A DNA stretch of 58,161 nt from a virus: positions 1 through 58,161 of the IMG/VR virus record IMGVR_UViG_3300049048_000078; one strand, given 5' to 3'. The notes below the pieces were generated by a model. The model made no database searches, had not been told where the DNA came from, and saw only the letters and a program-made list of their open reading frames with translations. Shown piece after piece: positions 53,361 to 58,161 of the stretch; within the stretch, counting starts at the first letter, position 1; every line of letters starts with the position of its first letter. The position numbers and the translations under genes were made by a program.

Positions 53361-53873
53361 GTGGAGATTGCTGTGGATATGGAACGTATCAAGCGAATGC
53401 TCAGCTACGAGCCCTCCACCGGAGTGTTCACGTGGCTCTGCAACCGCAAGGGCGGCAGCGCTCGAGTGGGTGCCGTTGCTGGATGTCGGCGATCGGACGG
53501 TTATGTGCACATCGTCATTGATAGCGAGCGCAACTATGCGCACCGCCTGGCATGGCAGATGGCCGTTGGACCCATCCCAGCTGGGATGGAAATTGACCAC
53601 ATTGACCACGACCCAAGCAACAACACGCTGAACAACCTACGACTCGTCACGAAGGCGGGGAACCGAAGGAACCGCTCCCGCGATTCACGTAACACGTCGG
53701 GAGTCAACGGCGTGTTTTGGGCTGCGCATGCAAAAGCCTGGAGCGCACAGATTCGCGTCGACCGCAAAACGCACCACATCGGCTACTTCAAGGATTTGGA
53801 AGCCGCTGCGACAGCGAGAAAAAAGGCAGAGGCCGAGTTCGGCTTTCACGAAAACCACGGGAAGAAATCATGA
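53361..53873 (+). CDS. HNH endonuclease with AP2 DNA-binding domain
   Basis: 170 residues, using a GTG at 53361 (an ATG at 53379 is possible). The N-terminal part LSYEPSTGVFTWLCNRKGGS and YAHRLAWQMAVGPIPAGMEI DHIDHDPSNNTLNNLRLVTK is the HNH core of phage free-standing endonucleases. SGVNGVFWAAHAKAWSAQIR VDRKTHHIGYFKDLEAAATA is an AP2-type DNA-binding domain. It lies between recT and the exonuclease with no gap, a typical site for a homing-type selfish gene. It overlaps the exonuclease start by four bases. Confidence 0.9.
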   Translation: MEIAVDMERIKRMLSYEPSTGVFTWLCNRKGGSARVGAVAGCRRSDGYVHIVIDSERNYAHRLAWQMAVGPIPAGMEIDHIDHDPSNNTLNNLRLVTKAGNRRNRSRDSRNTSGVNGVFWAAHAKAWSAQIRVDRKTHHIGYFKDLEAAATARKKAEAEFGFHENHGKKS

Positions 53874-55705
53874 CACCACTGAAAAGCGCCCCTCAAGGGT
53901 CCAGCGCATGGCACGCCGCCCGCGCGCAGCACTTCTGCGCATCCGAAGCCTCCGCCGCCATGGGGGCCTCCAAGTACACGACCCGCGACGCGCTCCTGCA
54001 CCAGAAAGCGACAGGCGTGACGGAAGAGGTCACGCCCGCTAAGCAGGCCCTGTTCGATGCCGGGCACGAAGCGGAAGCCCTGGCCCGCCCCATCGCCGAA
54101 CGCATCGCTGGCGTTGAGCTTTCACCGATCGTGGGTACGCTTGAAATCGACGGCATGAAGCTGCTCGCCAGCTTCGACGGCATCGACCTGATGGACGAGG
54201 TCATCTGGGAGAATAAGCTGCTGAACGCCTCGCTGGTCGAGCAGGTGAAGGCTGGCGAGCTCGACCAGCACTATTGGGCCCAACTGGAACACCAGCTCCT
54301 GGTCAGCGGGGCGCATCGCGCTCTGTTCACCACCAGTGATGGCACGGAGGATGGCACACACCACCTCTGGTATGAGTCAGTGCCCGAGCGCCGTGCGCAG
54401 CTGATCGGCGCATGGAAGCAGTTTGCGGCCGATCTGGTCGCCTACGTGGCCCCCGAGGCAAAGCCCGCCCCCGTGGTCGCCGCCCCCATGGAAACACTGC
54501 CCGCAGTCTCCGTTCGCGTGGACGGCCAGCTCGCCATCATCTCCAACCTGCCCGCCTTCGGCACCGCGCTGCGCAACTTCATCGACCGCATCCCGGCCAA
54601 GCCCAGCACCGACCAGGAATTCGCCGACACCGAAGCCGCCTGCAAGGCGCTGAAGCAGACCGAAGACGCGCTGGAAGCCGCAGAGAGCAACGCCCTCGCG
54701 CAGCTGGCCGACGTGGACACCATGCGCCGCTTCGTGGCCGACTACCGGGCCCTGGCGCGCACGACGCGGCTGCAGCGGGAAAAGCTGGTGGCGCAGCGCA
54801 AGGAGGAAATCCGGGGCGAAATCGTGGCCGGTGGCGTCACCGCGCTGCGCGAGCACATCGCCGCCCTGAACACCCGCCTTGGCAAGACCTACATGCCCCA
54901 GGTGGCTGCCGACTTCCAGGGCGCCATCAGGGGCAAGCGCACCGTGGACAGCCTGCGCGGCGCGGTGAACGATGAGCTGGCCCGCGCCAAGATCGCGGCC
55001 AACGAGATCGCAGCCCGCATCCAGCTGAACCTGAACACCCTGCGCGAGCACGCCGCAGAGCATGTGTTCCTGTTCGCCGATGCCCCGCAGTTGGTCATGA
55101 AGGCCAACGACGACCTGCTGGTGCTGATCAAGTCGCGCATCGGAGACCACGAAGCAAAGAAGGCCGCCGAGTTGGAAGCCGAGCGCGAGCGCATCCGCGC
55201 CGAAGAGCAGGCCAAGGCACAGCGCGAAGCCCGCGAGGCCGAAGCAAAGCGCGAGCGGGAGCGCCAGGAAGAACAGCGCCAGCAGGCTCTGGAGGCTGAG
55301 CGCGAAGCTCAAGCCGGTATCGCTGCAGCGCGCGCCGAAGAGGCATTGCCCGCCCCGCTGCTGGACGACCTGTCGAGCTTGGCCAAGGACCTGAAGGACG
55401 ACATCGTCTCCAACATCGACGCCGAACAGGCCATCAGCGCGGCCCAGCGCACGGCAGCTGCTGCGCAAGTGGTCGCCCCGCTGCGCCCCGCCGCCGTCGC
55501 GCCGACCACGCCGCCCTCGCTCAAGCTGGGCCAGATCGCCGAGCGCTTGGGCTTCGCGCTGTCCGCCGACTTCCTGCGCGGCCTGGGCTTTGAGCCTGCC
55601 GCGAAGGTTGGCGCGCATGGGGTCTACCACGAGGCCCAGTTCCCCCACATGTTGGCCGCCCTGGTGCGCCACATCGAGGGCGTGCAGGCCAAGGCCGCCG
55701 CCTGA
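53870..55705 (+). CDS. YqaJ-type phage exonuclease with long C-terminal extension
   Basis: 611 residues, almost three times a lambda Exo (226). The YqaJ domain occupies about residues 1-200: GSSAWHAARAQHFCASEASA AMG, then LFDAGHEAEALARPIAERIA (catalytic Glu helix), LLASFDGIDL and VIWENKLLN (the acidic and Lys residues of the PD-(D/E)xK site). Residues 215-430 are helical and 430-490 form a dense Glu/Arg/Ala coiled coil (ELEAERERIRAEEQAKAQRE). A final small domain (LKLGQIAERLGFALSADFLR) resembles a helix-turn-helix. It makes 3' single strands for RecT. The extension may link the two or bind host factors. Confidence 0.88.
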   Translation: MTPLKSAPQGSSAWHAARAQHFCASEASAAMGASKYTTRDALLHQKATGVTEEVTPAKQALFDAGHEAEALARPIAERIAGVELSPIVGTLEIDGMKLLASFDGIDLMDEVIWENKLLNASLVEQVKAGELDQHYWAQLEHQLLVSGAHRALFTTSDGTEDGTHHLWYESVPERRAQLIGAWKQFAADLVAYVAPEAKPAPVVAAPMETLPAVSVRVDGQLAIISNLPAFGTALRNFIDRIPAKPSTDQEFADTEAACKALKQTEDALEAAESNALAQLADVDTMRRFVADYRALARTTRLQREKLVAQRKEEIRGEIVAGGVTALREHIAALNTRLGKTYMPQVAADFQGAIRGKRTVDSLRGAVNDELARAKIAANEIAARIQLNLNTLREHAAEHVFLFADAPQLVMKANDDLLVLIKSRIGDHEAKKAAELEAERERIRAEEQAKAQREAREAEAKRERERQEEQRQQALEAEREAQAGIAAARAEEALPAPLLDDLSSLAKDLKDDIVSNIDAEQAISAAQRTAAAAQVVAPLRPAAVAPTTPPSLKLGQIAERLGFALSADFLRGLGFEPAAKVGAHGVYHEAQFPHMLAALVRHIEGVQAKAAA

Positions 55706-55735
55706 TCAACGCGCCCCCAAGCACCGAAAGCACAC

Positions 55736-57640
55736 ATGAGCACTGCAGAAATTCGCCACTTCCACCTGTTCTGCGGCCTGGGCGGCGGCGCCAAAGGCTT
55801 CAACCAGGCCCGGCCGCGCGTTGGCAACATGGTCGCGCAGTTCCGCTGCATCGGCGGCATCGATGTGGACGCGGCCAGCATCCGCGACTTCGGGCGCCTC
55901 ACAGGTGTGCCCGGCACTGTGCTGGACCTGTTCGACCGGGACCAGTACCGGGACTTCCACGGCGCTGAGCCGCCGGCCGACTGGCGCGAGGCGGGCACGG
56001 CCGATATCCACCGTGCGGCCGGCGGCGAGCGTCCGCACATCGTCTTCCTCAGCGCGCCGTGCAAAGGGTTCTCCGGCCTCTTGTCCGAGGGCAAGAGCAA
56101 GACCGACAAGTACCAAGCCCTGAACCGCCTCACCGTGCGCGGCGTCTGGCTGATGCTCGAGGCATGGCGCAACGACCCGCCGGAGCTGATCATTTTCGAG
56201 AACGTGCCCCGCATCGCTACACGCGGCCGGCACCTGCTTGACCAGATCGTCGACCTGCTCCGCGCCTATGGCTACGCGGTGGCAGAAACCACCCACGACT
56301 GCGGCGAGCTGGGCGGCCTGGCTCAGAGCCGCAAGCGCTTCCTGCTGGTGGGCCGCCACATCGAGAAGGTGCCGCCCTTCCTGTACGAGCCCCACAGCCG
56401 CCCGCTGCGCGCTGTGGGCGATGTGCTCGGCCGCATGCTGTTGCCCGGCGACCTGCGCGGCGGCCCCATGCACCGAATCCCCGCGCTGCAGTGGAAGACC
56501 TGGGTGCGCCTGGCCTTTGTCGAGGCCGGCAGCGACTGGCGCTCCCTCAACCGTCTGGCGGTCGAGAACGGCCAGCTGCGCGACTACCTGATCGTGCCCG
56601 AGAACCGGAACAGCGGCTTCCTGGGCGTGGGCCGCTGGGATTCACCGCGCGGGACCGTCACCGGCCGAAGCCTGCCCAACAACGGTGACTTTGCCATCGC
56701 AGACCCGCGCCAACAGCTCTACGCCGCCGGCTATGGGGTCACCCCATGGGGCGCTGCCAGCGGCGCGGTGGCTGGCGAGTCCCTCCCCTCCAATGGCAAG
56801 TTCGCCGTGCAAGACCCACGCTTCGTGCAGTCGGCAAAGTGGAAGGATGGCCAGGCGCTGGGCGTGCGCACCTGGGACGAGCACACCGGCGCCATCGCTG
56901 GCCAGCAGTCGCCGGGCCAGGGCGCGTACAGCGTCGCGGACCCGCGCCACACCGGCCCCGCGAAGCACTCGAACGAGTTCCGCATCGTGCGCTGGGACAA
57001 GGCTGCGATGGCCGTCACCAGTGCCCACGGCACGGGCCAAGCCGTGGCCGACCCGCGCGGTGGTCCAGATCCTGACTTGCTGCATGGCAAGTACCCCATC
57101 ACCGGCTGGGACGAAACCGCGCGCACCGTGATCGGTGGAAACGCCAACGGCGCGTTCGCTGTGGCCGATCCCCGCAGCGGCATGCAGCGCGGCAAGGGCG
57201 ACAACTACCTCACTGCCGGCCACTACGGCGTCGTGCCCTGGACCGGCCCATCGGGCGCAGTGAGCGCAGCTGCTGGCCACGACAACGGCCGCTGGAGCGT
57301 GGCCGATCCACGGATGCCGGAGCCCGGCGAAAAGCTGGTTTGCCGCATCACGGCCGAGGACGGCACGTGGCACCGCCCCTTCACCACGCTGGAGCTGGCC
57401 GCGCTGCAGTCGCTGGTGGACCCGGAAGAGCTGCTGGAACTTGACGGGCTCAGCGACCAAGCATGGAGAGAGCGCATTGGAAACGCAGTGCCCAGCTCGG
57501 CGGCCGAGGCCATCGCGCACGTCATGGGCGAGACGCTGCTGCTGGCATGGTCTGGCGAAACATTCCTGCTGTCGGCCCAGCCCATCTGGGTGCGGCCGAT
57601 TGCGCTGGGCGTGGCCATGGGGAGCAGACATGAGCAATGA
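55736..57640 (+). CDS. C5-cytosine DNA methyltransferase with six internal repeats
   Basis: 634 residues. Motif I FHLFCGLGGGAKGF is at residues 9-22. Motif IV SAPCKGFSG has the catalytic Cys near 109. Motif VI ENVPR is near 155. Motif VIII AQSRKRFLLVG follows, and motif X RIGNAVPSSAAEAIA lies near the C-terminus. Between VIII and X, at about 290-530, the usual target-recognition domain is replaced by six repeats of roughly 37 residues with consensus (Y/F)xVxxWD..xGAVxGxxxxNGxFAVADPR. DNA specificity is probably set by this array. A lone phage enzyme like this would protect phage DNA. It ends 11 bases inside the next gene. Confidence 0.88.
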   Translation: MSTAEIRHFHLFCGLGGGAKGFNQARPRVGNMVAQFRCIGGIDVDAASIRDFGRLTGVPGTVLDLFDRDQYRDFHGAEPPADWREAGTADIHRAAGGERPHIVFLSAPCKGFSGLLSEGKSKTDKYQALNRLTVRGVWLMLEAWRNDPPELIIFENVPRIATRGRHLLDQIVDLLRAYGYAVAETTHDCGELGGLAQSRKRFLLVGRHIEKVPPFLYEPHSRPLRAVGDVLGRMLLPGDLRGGPMHRIPALQWKTWVRLAFVEAGSDWRSLNRLAVENGQLRDYLIVPENRNSGFLGVGRWDSPRGTVTGRSLPNNGDFAIADPRQQLYAAGYGVTPWGAASGAVAGESLPSNGKFAVQDPRFVQSAKWKDGQALGVRTWDEHTGAIAGQQSPGQGAYSVADPRHTGPAKHSNEFRIVRWDKAAMAVTSAHGTGQAVADPRGGPDPDLLHGKYPITGWDETARTVIGGNANGAFAVADPRSGMQRGKGDNYLTAGHYGVVPWTGPSGAVSAAAGHDNGRWSVADPRMPEPGEKLVCRITAEDGTWHRPFTTLELAALQSLVDPEELLELDGLSDQAWRERIGNAVPSSAAEAIAHVMGETLLLAWSGETFLLSAQPIWVRPIALGVAMGSRHEQ

Positions 57641-58161
57641 CAAGGAACGCGAGGAGCGCGACTGGTGGCGCAAGCCTGCAGACGAAATTGAGGCGCGAGT
57701 AGCGGCCTCTGGCAGCCAGGAGGCAATGCGCTGCTACACAGACATGCGCGCGCTCTTGCAAGAGGTGGCACGCGCATCTCTGGCAGCAAGTGCGAGGAGT
57801 GAGCCTGTGTCGTTCACGGCCGAGCATGTGGCCTACATCAACCGGTACGGCGGTCGGTGCCGCGACTGCGCCGACGAGAACGGCGTTTGCCCTGGGCGCG
57901 GGCTGCCTTGTGAAGGCGCGCCGAAGGCAATCCAGTTCGTGCTGGAGGCGCTGGCGTATGGGATCAACAACGGCTATATCAGCGCTCGTGTCCACCCCTC
58001 TCCACCAGAGGGAATGGTGGGAGGGTGGAGGCCGATTGAGACGGCTCCGAAAGGTGATGAATTTTTAGTGTGGGGAAAATACTTTGCATATGCTTTTTTG
58101 GTAAGTGTGCGCCAAGAAAAATTTGTGACAGCAGGGAAGGTTGTTATCACCAGTGCCACTC
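57630..58161 (+). CDS. Early protein with DUF551-like end, cut by the window edge
   Basis: The frame starts at ATG 57630 and remains open to the last base, so at least 177 residues are encoded and the stop is outside. The N-terminal half is helical (MSNDKEREERDWWRKPADEI, MRCYTDMRALLQEVARASLA). In the middle, GGRCRDCADENGVCPGRGLP C has four Cys that may bind a metal. GGWRPIETAPKGDEFLVW is the start of a DUF551-like domain common in phage early genes. From about 58050 the base composition becomes AT-rich, so the C-terminal part may be a recent acquisition. Confidence 0.72.
   Translation, partial: MSNDKEREERDWWRKPADEIEARVAASGSQEAMRCYTDMRALLQEVARASLAASARSEPVSFTAEHVAYINRYGGRCRDCADENGVCPGRGLPCEGAPKAIQFVLEALAYGINNGYISARVHPSPPEGMVGGWRPIETAPKGDEFLVWGKYFAYAFLVSVRQEKFVTAGKVVITSAT

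Larger units (their letters stand above)
1487..58161. mobile_element. Temperate podovirus-like prophage (left end complete, right end outside window)
   Basis: From the tRNA-Pro fragment to the window end, the genes are of phage type and sit in phage modules: accessory edge genes, lysis, tail, internal virion proteins, head and packaging on the minus strand; replication and early genes on the minus strand; repressor and recombination genes on the plus strand. Dense ATGA and TGATG overlaps, a lambda-like immunity region and an N4-gp56-type capsid support one intact element rather than several remnants. The packaging gene type, the lack of a tape-measure/sheath set and the adaptor protein point to a short-tailed phage. 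No integrase, second att site or right host flank is visible, so the size is at least 56.7 kb. Confidence 0.9.

Noticed and set aside
1487-58161. Diversity-generating retroelement, retron or other reverse transcriptase
   Set aside because: The phage type and the structured leader RNA made me look for one. No reverse-transcriptase motif (YxDD context) or template/variable repeat pair was found.
1-58161. CRISPR array
   Set aside because: No regularly spaced identical repeats with unique spacers. The repeats seen are single regulatory elements, iterons or protein-coding repeats.

Overview
The window is GC-rich (roughly 63-65% by eye). It opens with about 1.5 kb of host chromosome: the C-terminus of a parvulin-type peptidyl-prolyl isomerase and a DUF1624 membrane acyltransferase. 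Codon use, gene types and LexA-box form suggest a beta-proteobacterium, probably Comamonadaceae (Acidovorax/Comamonas/Delftia-like). At 1487-1536 a truncated 3' end of a tRNA-Pro(UGG) gene marks an attachment site. Everything to its right, to the window end, is one temperate, podovirus-like prophage. Its integrase and the other attachment site were not seen and should lie beyond 58161.

Layout. 1.6-4.3 kb: accessory genes at the prophage edge, including an SRAP (YedK/HMCES-type) abasic-site protein behind a near-consensus LexA box. 4.3-7.6 kb (minus): small genes and the lysis cassette (holin, GH24-type endolysin, lipoprotein, small membrane protein, 16-codon micro-ORF, Rz with nested Rz1). 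7.7-18.0 kb (minus): tail and fibre genes, among them a 9-repeat protein. 18.1-18.24 kb (plus): a probable free-standing structured RNA. 18.2-26.7 kb: internal-virion candidates interrupted by a P22-immI-like module (two divergent Arc/RHH repressors plus a P22_AR_N antirepressor) and a DUF2335 membrane protein in the position of P22 sieA. 26.8-35.1 kb (minus): adaptor, N4-gp56-type capsid, scaffold, portal, a terminase large subunit split into two genes, and the small subunit. Seven copies of a two-box element precede late transcription units.

35.6-46.8 kb (minus): the rightward-type early operon. It runs from a YdaS/Cro-like gene through a BRO antirepressor, a CII-like regulator, an N6 methyltransferase, an O-like initiator with iteron clusters inside it, a DnaB helicase, RusA, a HAD protein and a YbcO/Ref-like nuclease to a winged-helix protein next to the late genes. 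46.9-49.3 kb (plus): the lysogeny operon, with a short CI-like repressor without a protease domain overlapped by a HipA-like kinase, a 301-aa partner and an exported HNH nuclease. Three operators (AAGCGCNNCGCTT type) lie on each side, at 46.86-46.92 kb and 49.85-49.90 kb, a lambda-like OR/OL arrangement. 49.9-58.2 kb (plus): the leftward-type early operon, beginning with a 212-nt, heavily structured leader RNA, then small genes, a Gp37/Gp68 protein, RecT, HNH-AP2, a YqaJ exonuclease with a long C-terminal extension, a C5 methyltransferase with six internal repeats, and a gene cut by the window end.

How it works together (inference). The CI-like repressor holds both early promoters off. Two antirepressors, one in each immunity region, and the LexA-controlled edge gene suggest that induction does not rely on repressor self-cleavage. 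Late genes are probably switched on through the repeated two-box element. The best candidates for undescribed biology are the PL-leader RNA, the repressor-coupled kinase operon, the tRNA-like small RNA and the seven-copy late element.
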